Below, piece by piece: positions 9,743 through 22,301 of a DNA stretch of 47,794 nucleotides. The translations under genes and the position numbers were made by a program. The stretch covers positions 1 to 47,794 of the forward strand of contig JAQGBZ010000438.1 of NCBI GenBank assembly GCA_034687125.1. Reading direction: 5' to 3'. How positions within the stretch are numbered: position 1 is the stretch's first letter; each line of letters opens with the position of its first letter. Origin of the DNA: Neelides folsomi (lineage: Eukaryota; Arthropoda; Collembola; Neelipleona; Neelidae). The notes under the pieces are model-generated. The model was not told the DNA's origin. It saw only the letters and a program-made list of their open reading frames with translations, and made no database searches.

Positions 9743-11860
9743 GTGCAATAATGACGAATTTAGCTGTTCGAGTGGAAAATGCATCAAAATGAAATCTGTT
9801 TGTAATTCAATCGTTGATTGCTCGGATGGTTCTGATGAAGAAGAATCATTTTGCGGTTCAATTAATTTCTGTGCTAAAGAAAATAACAATTCTCATTCTT
9901 GTCATTACGAGGGGAAATGCATCAATAAGGATCAAGTTTGTGATGGGAATTTTGATTGTCCAAACGGAAGTGATGAATTGAACCAAAATTGCTTAAATTC
10001 GCTCAAAAATTCGCGAATATCAAAAAAGAAACAACCAAAATCTTGTCTTAGACTTCAAGTCTCTGAGGTTTAAATGTTTACAAATTTTCAATTAAAGAAA
10101 ACTTTTATATTTTAATAAAAAATTGATAATAATATGATGATAATATTAATAACTATTAAAATGGCATTTAAAAAAACAATTTTGTGAAATTTTTAATTAA
10201 AGAATGTTTTATTTAGATAATTAATAAATAGAATATTTAACTAATCAATATTTTATTTATTTAATTAATTTTTAGGGTGTTTTGGCATATTGTGTAAATG
10301 ATCAAAATGAAGAAATTATGTGCAATTCTGCCACAGTTGGAGCAAAAGCGACGCTTTCCTGTGCACATCAATACAAACCGACAAATGAACGTTTACCCAA
10401 AATTGAAATGCGCTGTGAAGAAAATCAAAAATGGAGTCCTTACAATAAAATATTTTCATGTGAACCAGGTTCGCTTCATATTTATTTTAATAATACAATA
10501 ACAACAGATATAATTACGAGTACTTTAATATAAAAGTAATTATATTTAATTAATTATGTAATTAGGTATATTTTTTATCTATAGATTGTGGAATTATCTC
10601 ATCAATCCAATCATATTTAACTGGAGGATTCCCCAAAACAAGTGAAATTTCATTTCCGTGGTTCGCTGCCATTTTTAAAAATGGAAAATTCATCTGCGGG
10701 GGAAGTTTAATTGAATCAAAATGGATTCTAACGGCGGCTCATTGTGTTACCGATTCAAATGGATTGAAATTGGATTCTTCCCAACTCAAAATTGCCCTTG
10801 ACCCGAAATCAAGCAAATTAGAAGAAATTCGAAAAGATAAATTTGCACAAATTATACAAGTAATTCTAAGTTTTTAATGCTAATAATTAAGTCTTGAAAT
10901 CTTTCAATTGTATAATTGTTAATTGTTAAAACTTTTTTTGCAGGTTGAAGACATTTGGGTTCCATTTTCTTATAATTCTCAAATATTGCAATCAGACATT
11001 GCTTTGGTCAAATTAAAAAGTCCAGTTATTTACGGAGAAACCATTCGACCTGTTTGCTATCTCCTTCCTTCATTTACATCTATTCCTTCTCCGAATTCAA
11101 TCGGAAAAGTAAGACACTTACTTAATGTCTATATATTTTGAATAACATATCGCTTAAAAAACGTACATTTTTATTATGTATATACGGATTAAATATATCT
11201 AATGTATTTAAAATAAATGTCATTTAATAGTTAACTTATTTATTTATTTTAGGTAGCTGGTTTTGGATATGATAACACCCAAGAAATTTCTGAAACCTTA
11301 AAATATGTCAATTTCCCTGTAGTCACAACCTCAACTTGTTTGAAATCTAAAAAGGAAGAAAAGTTTCTTCCAGTGCTTTCATTTTGTGCTGGATATGTCA
11401 ATGGTTAAATACCAATATGATAATAATTATAATATAAATTATGTACAACTATTTTTTTAATTTTTTGACTAAAGGTACAGCTGTTTGTAAAGGAGATTCA
11501 GGTGGTGGACTTGTGTTCACACAAGAATTTGATGAAAATGAACGATACATTTTAAAGGTAATTTATTTTTTATTGCATTTTTTTATTACAAAATGTAATT
11601 AATATTAAAAATAATGTTACATTCGTAACATTGTTTATAATATACTAAAATATAATATGTAAAATATGTTATATTTTATCTCTCATTTTATAATTATAAT
11701 TAAAAGTGAACCTTGAATTTAATGATCAATTTTGCAGGGTATTGTTAGTCATGGTGAAATCGGAAGTAGTCGTTTATGTGACAAAGACGGCTATGCTGTT
11801 TTCACACACGTGGATTCATTCGCTAATTGGATACTCGAAATATTAGAAGCAAATTCTTAA
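9743..11860 (+). CDS. Modular serine protease, LDLa-LDLa-sushi-trypsin (ModSP/HP14-like, first exon missing)
   Basis: Seven exons in phase: 9743-10067, 10276-10468, 10585-10859, 10944-11108, 11253-11403, 11475-11557 and 11738-11860. The first visible exon begins with one base of a split codon, so an upstream signal-peptide exon exists that I could not place. Two LDLa repeats ([10 protein letters not shown] and FDCPNGSDE calcium-binding boxes) are followed by one sushi/CCP domain ([20 protein letters not shown]), then a complete S1 domain. The triad is His in LTAAHC (10740-10742), Asp in SDIALVKL (10995-10997) and Ser in KGDSGGG (11498-11500). The activation point reads SYL-TGGFP instead of Arg-IVGG, and the position of Asp189 is Ala ([11 protein letters not shown]), suggesting cleavage after bulky hydrophobic residues. 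This architecture matches insect ModSP/HP14, which starts Toll and prophenoloxidase cascades. Membership of that pathway here is inference. Confidence 0.88.
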
Positions 11861-13272
11861 AGGTTATTTTCTATACAAACTTTGATTCAACAGTTACAAT
11901 AAATAAATAATGTTTTATTTATTATTTACCAACACCATTACTTGACTTAGCTATACTGAATTTATAAAGACCTTTAATTACCATTAATACAGTATTATTC
12001 TAAATATGTATAGTAATATTATTAAACTTTTACATTTAATATTAATTGTACTCTCTATTTATTAATATGATAAGTTAAATATTTTAAGGTTTATATTATA
12101 TAAAAAACCTCAGTCATAAAAATATATGAATTGTTTATTGCTAATGTTGTAATACCTGAAGTAAATAAAGAATGTATTCGTATGTATGCAATTTTTATAC
12201 CTTTGTAAAATTAAATGCAATGTCTTTTAATTTCAATGTGAAGAACGATCAAAGTGACATTTGGGAACAATAACAATGTATACAATTATGTAGGCGTTGA
12301 AACCAACAATATGCTATTCGTATTTTTCTATCTCTTGTTAATGTTATTAAGTCTTGTTTACGTAAGAAGCGGAAAGTGAAACGCTCGTTTTCAAGTGATG
12401 ATAAGGAAGCGACGAATTAAATCTGCAATCACCTCACAAATTCACAACCAGAAATTTTGCCCTATATCAATCCCTCAGTCGGAAAGAAATAACTTGACAA
12501 AACTCATTTCGTTCCTTCAAGCCAAAAAAAAATAATTTTTTTAAAAAAAATTAATTTTTTGTTAAAAACTTATAGATTATTTATTGGTCTTGTATTGAAA
12601 AAATCTAAAAAGTTTTGTTTATGAATAGGAAGTTTAAAAATATTTAATTAATTGCTTTCATTTCATAAATTAATCACCTTAAACGTCAATTTAAACGGAA
12701 GCTTATGAACTCTACCAATGTAAGTATTTTTTATTAGCTTAATAATTACATTAAGACTTAAGTAGATTTGTCATTGTTGAATCTATTGTTTTTTTCGCGA
12801 CATGAAGATGATTTATAACATTGAGATAATGCAATTAAAAAATATTATTGTGAGAAGTTTAATGCACTCACAATGAAATAATATTAAATACTTATATACA
12901 AGGTTCTATAAAAACTTTAATTCGCATTATAATTTATAATACGATTGCTTGGTTTGAATGTTCGAATGTTCTAACACGTGCACACATGAAATTTATTTCA
13001 CCATAAAGTTTTTGCGACTTTTAATCGTGTCTACCCATGTAATGTAAATGGTGTAAATGATCTTTAAAAAATACAAAATTACAATGGATGACTGTGATTG
13101 TTCACTGAAGGTTTTTAACTCAGGAAATATTTTTTTTCACATGAACAAAGATTGCACGTGCTGGATAATTTTCTGTTAACGCTATCACACAATAGTCACA
13201 ATACTCAGATTTACTTTTGTACTTATAATAAATATATAAAAATGTGATAAATACCCATAGGCATATAATAAT

Positions 13273-13278
13273 ATGATT

Positions 13279-13314
<36 letters not shown>

Positions 13315-13320
13315 AATCAT
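13273..13320. repeat. Perfect foldback around a TA microsatellite
   Basis: ATGATTTATT at 13273-13282 and AATAAATCAT at 13311-13320 are exact inverted copies. They enclose about 14 TA units, making a fully self-complementary tract able to extrude as a cruciform. Confidence 0.7.
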
Positions 13321-16300
13321 GATTATACATAAATACATAAATACACAATAGAAAAATTTATAAGAATTAAAATCCAATTTTATGCTTTTTACAATTAGTT
13401 AAACGTGAAATCAATGCGAAATAACCATTCATTTATTTTTCCTTCCTTACAAATGTCAAACACCCAATTAATTTTTTTGCAAATCTTGAACCTTGCCCTC
13501 TGCGCGCCTCTGGACAATTTTTTTGCAAAGAATAAATAGTTGACAAACAAATAAATCTTGCTGGAATAATCCTATAGATTTGCATTATAGATAGCGAATC
13601 TTCACAAGTAAATTAATAACAGAGTGGCAGAGAGTAATTGAGGTTTAATGATTACAATTGTTTTAAAAATTGTTTCAATAAATCGAAAGTTTCCTCGAGT
13701 TGGCAAAAATCTTCAAAGCAGTTTGGCCTTCATTAATTCATTGTCATTAAAAACATTATACATTTAACATAACTTTAATCTTTTAACATTTAAGCTCAAA
13801 TCAAAACGCAAAGCATTCCTTTTCTCTATGCAGCAATGCATAGAGCTATGCATTACAAGCATTGTGCATGTATCCTTCTATGCAATATACTCGTGCACTT
13901 ATGAGTAATGAACTTAAAATGGTAAATGATGGTAAAAACTTTATTACTCCTCTTTGTTCAATTGAATCAAAATGATCTATTTTAAATTCAACATAATGTG
14001 TCTTAAAGTTAAACTAATAAAATTACAATACCATCATTTAGCATTTAAAGTTAATAATTCAAAAGTGCACAAATATATTGCGTAGAGAGATAATTGCATA
14101 AAAACATTATCGCTCCACATATAGCATTTATAACTTACAATTACTGAGGTAAAATTTAAAAGGAACTGTCTTATAAAACCTCTAATTGCATATTATTTAT
14201 TACTGGTATGTATGTATTTATTGTTAATTGTTACTTGTAAATTAAAATAGAGCAATGTCATTTGACTTTGACTCATCTCATATCCTTTTTAAATAGAACT
14301 CTTCTTTTAATAATTAACTTTAAGTTCACTTTTAAACTCTTGTAAGTTGTTATAAGTGAATATGAAGAAATATGACTATTAATGGGACAATAATGTTTTA
14401 AGCAAATTAGTGAAATTAAGCATGGCGTAATCAATATAAACGTCTTAATGACACACCTTCCGAAAATAATAGGTTTTATATTCACTGTATTTAGGTACTT
14501 GACATTGGTTTCATTTTTTTATGACTTTGAAGATGAATTCTTATTCCACGATTTTAACTATAAAATATACATACCTACTATACGATAAGTACATATAATT
14601 ATAATAATATATGTATATGTATAGTATATGTAATTTATATCACGTGGGTATTATAATACACATAGGTAGTTATATGATTAACATTATATTTTTGTTATTT
14701 TTATTTCTAATGAGCTGAAGGTTGTAATTTGACCATTGCACCTTGTAAAGTCAAAGTTGCGGAATTCTTCCAGACTCGCACACGACTCATCTCAACAACT
14801 TTAAAAGTTAAAAAGATTAAATGTTCATGTATGCTAATTCCCTTAATTCACTCATTCACTCATTCACCATCTAAATAAGATTTGAACATTGCGAATTTTT
14901 CATACCCACTCAAATTAATTTTTCGCAATTTTGCTTTTTCGCCTCCTTTAATGAATCTTATGAATCCTAACCAATCCAACAAGGAAAGTTAGATAATGGA
15001 ATTCAGCCGAATTCATACACCAACTGTGTGTATCTGTAGTTGTAGTAGATAGTTATGTAACAGTATACCTTAACTTCTATTTAGTTAATGTATCTAACTA
15101 AATAGATTCATACTAGATTCATAGTAGTTTCATGTATCAGTAATTGTAGACAATGAATTGAACGTTAATTCCTTTTACGTCAACTTGTCCAAACTTGTTT
15201 AAGCCCACTGTTATGAAGAAATTGAACCTTTCAGATTCCTCCCTTTGGAATTCCCCCAACACTTGGAATCGAAGCTCAATAGTGGAAAGATTAACATAGG
15301 CAATTGACACAGGATTTGATAAGTCGAGTTTAATTCAACAAATTCTTGTTAATCTGGTTTTAACAATTTTTTTATTGAATCTTAATTTAAATGCAAAGAC
15401 ATAATACAATCAATATACTATAAATGTATAAATCTTACATATTCGCAAATTCGCATACTATATATTGGATATACAAAATTTGCATTTTGCATTCAAGGAA
15501 CTCAAATTTTTCCTTAAGATAAGTTTTAATGACGTATGACGACGACGTAACTTAACGTTAAAATTCTTATGAAATTAATATTTACAATTGCGAATATTGT
15601 ATAATTTTAATGTTTTTTATCCAAGGCAAAAAAGTAAATGCTTTTTACAAGTATTTGTAAATTGTAATATCTTGCACAAAACTTGATGAACTTTTTAAAA
15701 ATCAAATAAATTGATAGAACTCAAAAAGACAGGTGAGATGATTAAAAAATTGACATTAATGTTTATTTCTTTGTGGAAAATAGAAATGGTTCATTCATTC
15801 ATTGTTAGTTAGAATGTAAATAATACCTAATATTTTACATGGAAGTTTATGCATCTTTTTTCTTTGATTTTTGCGTGCTATAAATCCATACATATTCATA
15901 CATAAGATACATATAGGTTTATAAAGAAGTGAAGAAATGATAAAGATCATAACACACCTCACTTTCCGCTCATTAGCATATCGTGAGCACAATTTCATGA
16001 CCACAATAACAATACTATAAAACACAAACGTAAACTCATATAGTATGTTTACCACTTTATGCATAATATGCATCAAACCCTTTCCTTCCACTCACGTGAA
16101 TTATATAAGAAATGCATTCCATAAACATGAAAACAAGTGAAAAAACGCTTGTTGAATCTATGATGGGAAATGTATTTTATTGTTTATCTTCAATGCTTGG
16201 CTGATAATTTGGCCTATAATTATTTATCAATTATGTATCATACACCTGTAGTGCTAATTTTCCATTTTTAATTATTTATTAACCATTATTTATGCGTTAA

Positions 16301-16474
16301 ATATGCAATCTATGAATTGGAAAAATTTATTTGTTTCTTCACGAATAGTTATATGTAATTAGTAATTGAATATGCATTAAATGAATCGTGCAAATTTGAG
16401 GATAATTTCACAAATTCCCATAAAGGCAACTTAAAAATAAATAATCCTAATCGTATAATTCTATTATAAAAATT

Positions 16475-16520
16475 TTAATATAAAAACTATTGAGATCTTA
16501 ATATAAAAACTATTGAAATT
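16475..16520. repeat. 23-bp direct tandem duplication
   Basis: Two adjacent units, 16475-16497 and 16498-16520, share TTAATATAAAAACTATTGA and differ only at the last positions. A third partial unit (TTAATATA) follows. The tract lies upstream of the GMC gene and has no coding role. Confidence 0.6.
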
Positions 16521-16896
16521 TTAATATATAAAAAGAGTGTAAGGTATATATACTAAAGACAATTAATATCCTAATGGTACATGTTTTGAGTACGATTTAT
16601 TTAATGCAGTGACGGGGTGCGCTTGAGTTCAACTCCCATATTGACAATGTACCTGAAGACCTGAGGAGGATAAAAAGAGCTGAAGGAAAATGAAAAGAAA
16701 TGGTAAGAGCACATTTATCATATGGAATGTGTATGTTGTGAATTGTTATTGATATGAATATATGAGTCATATGAGAGGAGATTTAATTGAGAAGTTTTGT
16801 GAGTGGAAATGAAGGGGAAAAGATTGGGAGAATCCTTAAAGTGGCAAGAATTGAAGATTCTCGTTTCAGTCCATCAAGTTCCAGTGACAGTGGAGC

Positions 16897-19800
16897 ATGT
16901 TTCTCAACTTCATGAGGATCGGTTTTGGAGAAAACCTGGTGGGATTCTTCATTGCATTTGTGCAGGCCGTGATTCTTTCGTCATACAACTTGGAACAAGT
17001 GAGGGATAAAAATTTCAATCAACTTCCACACGAACTCAAATACGACTTTATAATCGGTCAGTATTAATCTCACTTTTTAATTAAGTTTAATTAATTAATT
17101 TTTAATTCAATTAATTTTAAATATTTTTGACATAATTATTTTATTAAATTTTTTATACCTTAACATACAGGTAGTGTGTAAGTTTTGTTAAATAATTTAT
17201 TTATTTTGTTAAACAAGGAAAAGTACAGTTAGATTCGATCTTTTTAATTATAAGTTTAACTTAAAATTAAGTTTATTAAGATAATCTCATGAATTATGTC
17301 AAGTTCACTTCCCAAGTCAAACAAGTGAAAATATACATACATTTATGTATATTAGAGCTTCGTCTTATCCTATTCGACATTTTATTGAACTATGATGATG
17401 GTTTAATTGTTATTAAATAATTATACAGGTTTTACGCATTAATAAATAATGTCCAACCCCTAAAAGGTCAAACTTTAAATTTTTAACAAAGAGATTTTCT
17501 CACGGGTTTATCAATTAATTTCCCTTTTATCTTAATGTTAGTTTGATATATTCAAATATAACATTCTTCTTCTTACTTTGTTTACTTACATGCTTTAACT
17601 CGAATTTTGGTTGTAAGATCAAATGTTTGATCAGACTTACATACATACATACTACATACTATATGTTACCCATGTAACATATAGTATGTATAGTATGTAT
17701 ATAGGTAACATATACATAATATGTATATTTATATAGTATTAAAGTTATGCACAAGGAATAATTTATTTTTTGTTAGGAAATAACAATTGAATTACCTACA
17801 ACTTTTGCCTAAAAACGAAATTGATTTTTTTAAATTCAAATGCAGAATTCAATTTTAATGTTCAATTACCATAAAAGTAAGAAAATTGTTTGCAAAAAAT
17901 TAAATATGCGATTGTTATATATGAAGAGTACATAGGTATTAAGTATTACAATTAAATAATATAAACATTTTTAAATCTATTAATACAGTGATAATTATGT
18001 AGGTAGCTAGTTATGTGCAAAATTCATTCAAAGTAAAAAAAAGTATTTACCATTTGTGATTTGTAATGAATGATACGGAAGTTTGAATGTGGTGAAGCTT
18101 AACATTAAGAGAAATTTTATCTCTTTTAATATTCTGCCTATGAATACATGTAAAAAATCGTTTAACCAAGGGTCGAGGGTGTGTTAGAATTATATCATAT
18201 GTCAAATAGCACAAAACACAATTAAGTTTTTCTCATGAAAAATCTGAGTTTTTTGTCACATTATTTGAAAAAATTAACTAATAGTTTTACGTTTTACATA
18301 ATATTTAAATGTGCGATGACTCGGATTTATTCAAATTCTATAATTCATATATCTTTAAAAAACATGTTTGTAAAATCTGTATATACCTGTTTAATATACC
18401 ATAATTGTAGATCTGTGTATTTTATACATTGTATTAGATATATTCTGTATATATTATACATACAAGTTTATTGGATAATAGTTGGTGGAGGAACAACGGG
18501 GTGTGTTTTGGCCAGTCGACTGTCCGATGATTTCACGGTCCTTTTAATTGAAGCTGGTGGAACTCCGCATCTTTTTACAAGAGTTCCGAAAATTTATTTT
18601 GAACTCTTCGATGACCCCACGGTGGATTGGAAATATGAAATGGTCCCACAAACACATTCTTCTTTTGGAATGAATAATAATGCAAGTTTAAAACAACAAT
18701 TTTTAAATCATTTTTTTCGATTTTTACAAATTACGATTAAATAAATAATTAATTTACGATCAATTAAATAATTACTTACAATCAAATAAACGATTAACTT
18801 AAGATTACTTAAATAATTAACTAATTTCTGCTAATAAAGTATTAAAATTTTAGATTACTAAATGGCCAATGGGTAAAGGATTGGGAGGGTCAAGTATTAT
18901 CAATGGGATGATTTACATACGAGGAAACGTTCAAGGATTTGACAAATATGCGGAATATACCGGAGATCCAATTTGGACACTTGACAATGTTCTTAAATAC
19001 TACAAGGTTCTAGAAGACTACAAAGGATATTTTGATGATGGTAAATCCACGGGTTAATTAAAAAACTAACATTAAGTAATTTCTTAATTGATGTCTGATT
19101 TGTCTATTCAGGGAATCATGGCCATGGGGGAGGATTGAGCTTGGAAAAAACTCCCCTGGTTCCATTTGTTTCAAATTTAATGGAAGCAGGAATTGAATTG
19201 GGTTATAATGTGAGAGATCCGAATACTTATGGACCATTAACAGAGGGTAAGAAAAACAAAAAATATAATTTTACGTTTTTATATTTAATTATTAATTACA
19301 TAGTTTAAAAATGTATTTTAACACATTTTGCGATTTTTGCAATTTTAATTTCTACAGGTTTTTCTCCAACTGACTTTTACGTGAAAAACGGGCGTAGATG
19401 GAATGCCTACGACGGGTTTTTACGTCCAGCTATGGAAAAAAATAAGCGTAACTTGAAAGTACTGAGATTTTCCTATGTCTACAAAGTGTTGCTGGACGAG
19501 TCGAACCGAGCTTATGGAGTTGAATTCATTCGGCATGGGAAAAGACACCGAGCTTTGGCAAAGAAAGAAGTCATTTTAAGTGCTGGGTCAATTCAATCTG
19601 CAAAGATTTTAATGCTTTCAGGAATTGGACCAAAACAACATTTATTACAAGTTGGGGTGAGAAAAAAATGATTTGCAAAAAAATTTACAATAAACTCTTA
19701 AATGTTAAATTAATTGCTTTTAACTTTTTATTACTTTACTTTACTTTAACAAAATTAATAATTTTCTTTTACCAACTTGTATTAATTATTTAAAGTTAAA

Positions 19801-21097
19801 TTGTTTATATCTGTAACTATTTAAATTAAAGAAAATTAATTTTTGCCTATAAAAGGCTATTTGTAATTAATTTATTCAAGTTTGCGAAATTGGTAATAAA
19901 AATATTTTTTCAAGGTTCAACCACGCATCGATTTGCCAGTCGGTGAAATCTTGCAAGACAAATATGGAGCGCTTCTTGGTCCATTCACTGTAAATGATGG
20001 GGCTTCGTATAGGACGGATCGGGATTTGACTAAGCAATCTTTCCTTCAATGGTTCACATACGGGGGAGGAACTTTATCAACTCCCCAAGTAGAAGCAACA
20101 TTCACCGTCACGTCTGACTATGCAAAAGCTAACGGCCGCCTTAACGAACTTGACATTCATTCGTACATCATTGCCAATTCGATTTGCAATGTGGAGGAGA
20201 AAATGTTTGGCCATAATTTTAATTTAAGACCCCAAGGGGTGGAATATTTAAGAAAAGCTCGAGGGCGAGATTCTTTTTTGCAATTTGTAACAATTTCCAA
20301 GCCGTTTGGGACTGGGACTTTAAAACTCAAAAGTGCTGATCCATTTGATGATGTTTTGATTGATCCGAGATATCTTCAAGATCCAAGAGATATGGCCATT
20401 CTAATTGAAGGTCAATTTAATAATTAATTAAAATTAAAATTATCACAATTAAAATTAATTAGATTAGAATTTAAATTATTAAAATTAATATTTAATGTAT
20501 TAAATATAAAATATTGTAAATTTTTTTTTAAATTTTCAGCATTAAGATTCTCAACAAAAGTTGTAGAAGAAACAAAGAGTTTTAAGAAAATCAACGGCCG
20601 TTTAATTCCTACACATTTTCCCGGTTGCGAAAGGTTTAAGTTTAAAAGCGATGGTTATTGGGAATGTCTCGGAAGGCACACGACCCTTACGGCTTTTAAA
20701 TACTCATCAACAGCACCAATGGGAAATTCTACGGATCCTTTCGCTGTTGTGGATTCAAGACTCAGGTATTAAATTTTATAGAATTTTTATATTAGTATAT
20801 ATATATAGGTATTTTTATATACAAATACATAGGTAGGTTATATAGGTAAGTTATAAAAATTCTAACCTAATCTTAATGTTTATTGAGCATTAAGGAACGA
20901 TTAAATTAAATGAATAAAAATCATAATTTTTTAGAGTTTTGAAGAGCAAAGGACTTCGGGTTATTGACAGTTCAGTCCTACAGGAAAGATACGTGTCAAT
21001 TAATCAAAACACGTGTATGATGATTGGCAGATTGGCAGCTGAGTTTTTAATCGATGAATGGAGTTCAAAATGCCAAAATGATTTACGCGGTTGTTAA
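16897..21097 (+). CDS. GMC oxidoreductase (glucose dehydrogenase-like), catalytic His replaced
   Basis: Eight exons: 16897-17056, 18482-18681, 18854-19040, 19112-19246, 19358-19656, 19915-20410, 20540-20765 and 20935-21097. They give 1866 nt and 621 residues, the usual insect length. A signal peptide (GFFIAFVQAVILSS) precedes the FAD dinucleotide motif KYDFIIVGGGTTGC and LLIEAGG. GMC signature 1 (WPMGKGLGGSSIINGMIYIR) and signature 2 (GSIQSAKILMLSGIGP) are intact. In the C-terminal substrate half, the YHPVGTCKMG block reads FKYSSTAPMG, so the catalytic His is Lys546; the second catalytic position (NQN) keeps Asn. NLQDH reads ILQDK. The protein therefore probably binds FAD but may not oxidise the usual alcohol or sugar. 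The intron after 18681 begins with GC, not GT (GCAAGT). Intron 1 is 1.4 kb long, unusual in this window. An upstream Met at 16897 or 16912 could be the start. Confidence 0.9.
17653..17690. repeat. Perfect 17-bp hairpin in GMC intron 1
   Basis: TACATACTATATGTTAC (17653-17669) and its exact inverse (17674-17690) are separated by CCAT. The stem is AT-rich and surrounded by TACATA repeats, so it may simply reflect low-complexity sequence. Confidence 0.6.
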
Positions 21098-21639
21098 ACC
21101 TTAATTAAGTAAATGGAGAATATTTCTTCGATAACAATTATTGGAGAAATTGTAAGACTAAACACGAAGAGCTCAAAAAGCTCACAACTTTTATACTACC
21201 AAACTTTGTGATATCGTCAATCCCTCCCAGTAAACTTACAGTATTCGCATACGTGTAAATAAATACAAGTGAGTAATTTTACAAATTATGCAAAGTATTG
21301 ATGTACTTAATTAAATAAGTATTATTCATAATATCCAATTGTTGTCATTTTTTGTTTATGAACATTATAATTAACAAATGTTATACTTTTTCACCTTTTT
21401 TAATGTTAAATAATAATTAAATAAATATCTGATAATTTGTTATGCATTTTTCTTGCCATAATATAATAAATAAATATTATGTGCCATATATCCATAATCC
21501 ATACATAGAGTATTGCATATTATGCTTGTATGTATAATGTAGTTTACAAACGACAAAAAAACAAAAGGTTAATAAAATCATTAATTTGTATAGTAGATAG
21601 ATTCATTTCATTTAGTACATTTTTTTAATTTATTAATAA
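21098..21639. other. Short intergenic interval, no gene seen
   Basis: AT-rich DNA after the GMC stop codon, with AATAAA-like motifs (for example near 21256 and 21418). No exon is supported. Confidence 0.4.
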
Positions 21640-22215
21640 AACCTACTCTGATTGTAATTGGCAATGATGAATTGCATACATTTTTGATGTTCTTTTGATG
21701 TTGATTTTAATATAAGAGTCATTGAAATGGGATTTGGGAAATTGATTCATATAAATTGAATGAAAATCTGAACCAAAATCAATTTGTGCATAGAACAAAT
21801 TTTCAAGTTTAATAATCCTTAATGGTTAATGATCAATTCCCACGCCAATCCTGCATGAAATACAATTTAATGCATATTGAACTCAATCGAGTAATTTCCA
21901 ATTACAATGCAGAAGCATAGAATTTAATAAGCTTTGTCGATATTTCGATATAACCTCAAATTGATTCATTCTCTTCGATGGTTTTCACTCTCAATGTTCT
22001 GATTTGCTCCGACGTTATGAATTGCCAAAAAGTTCTTCCTTGTTTAACAGACTTGAATAAAACAAAATCAAGTTGTTTTTGTTCAATTTTTCAATCCCTT
22101 AATTTTTCCATTCTCAGTTATTTGGCCTCGGTTTGATTCAGATTGACCATGAAGAGGAAAACAAGAAGAAATGCATTTTTGAACACAAACATTCAATTTC
22201 ATCTGGAATGAATGG
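21640..22215 (+). pseudogene. Gustatory receptor pseudogene (exon 1 and upstream DNA of the downstream receptor)
   Basis: From about 21640 the DNA is a diverged copy of 26040-26690, which is the upstream region and exon 1 of the intact gustatory receptor. The shared coding start is 21978 (MVFTLNVLICSDVMN versus MIFTLNVLICSDIMN). The copy has a net 2-nt insertion within the CFCS-to-FSQ stretch that shifts the frame to an early stop. It resumes the ancestral frame at IQIDHEEEN..KCIFEHKHS, loses the segment before SSFMNG, and then homology ends near 22215. The rest of the receptor is absent. It is a truncated tandem duplicate, now separated from its source by a transposon remnant and a secreted-protein gene. 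Confidence 0.85.
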
Positions 22216-22301
22216 AAATCAATAATAAATTAATATTATTAAATGTTATTTAGTATCAATAAAAGTTTAATATAATAATGTGTAATATGTAAATAAAAAT
22301 C

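Larger units (their letters stand above)
11861..16896. other. Gene-poor 5-kb AT-rich interval
   Basis: No exon with splice sites and a recognisable protein was found. The interval holds a TA microsatellite at about 13284-13311 nested in a foldback (13273-13320), a 23-bp tandem duplication at 16475-16520, and TATGTA-rich segments near 14580-14650. Open frames at 13120-13377 and 15795-16091 are low-complexity. Its right end probably contains the promoter and 5' leader of the GMC gene. Confidence 0.45.

Noticed and set aside
13120..13377. 85-codon minus-strand frame
   Set aside because: It runs through the TA microsatellite, giving an IYIYIY tract; not a protein.
15795..16091. 98-codon minus-strand frame rich in Ile, Met and Cys
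   Set aside because: AT-driven composition with no domain, splice context or matching partner exon.
18235..18480. Apparent N-terminal extension of the second GMC exon
   Set aside because: The real exon starts at 18482 after an AG acceptor and joins KYDFII from 16897-17056 in phase to complete the FAD motif; the open upstream frame is intron.
18685..18744. GT donor at GCAA-GTTTAA, and readthrough of the GMC exon
   Set aside because: The GT site gives a phase that creates a stop in the next exon; readthrough loses the conserved WP.GK..GG region. The GC donor fits.
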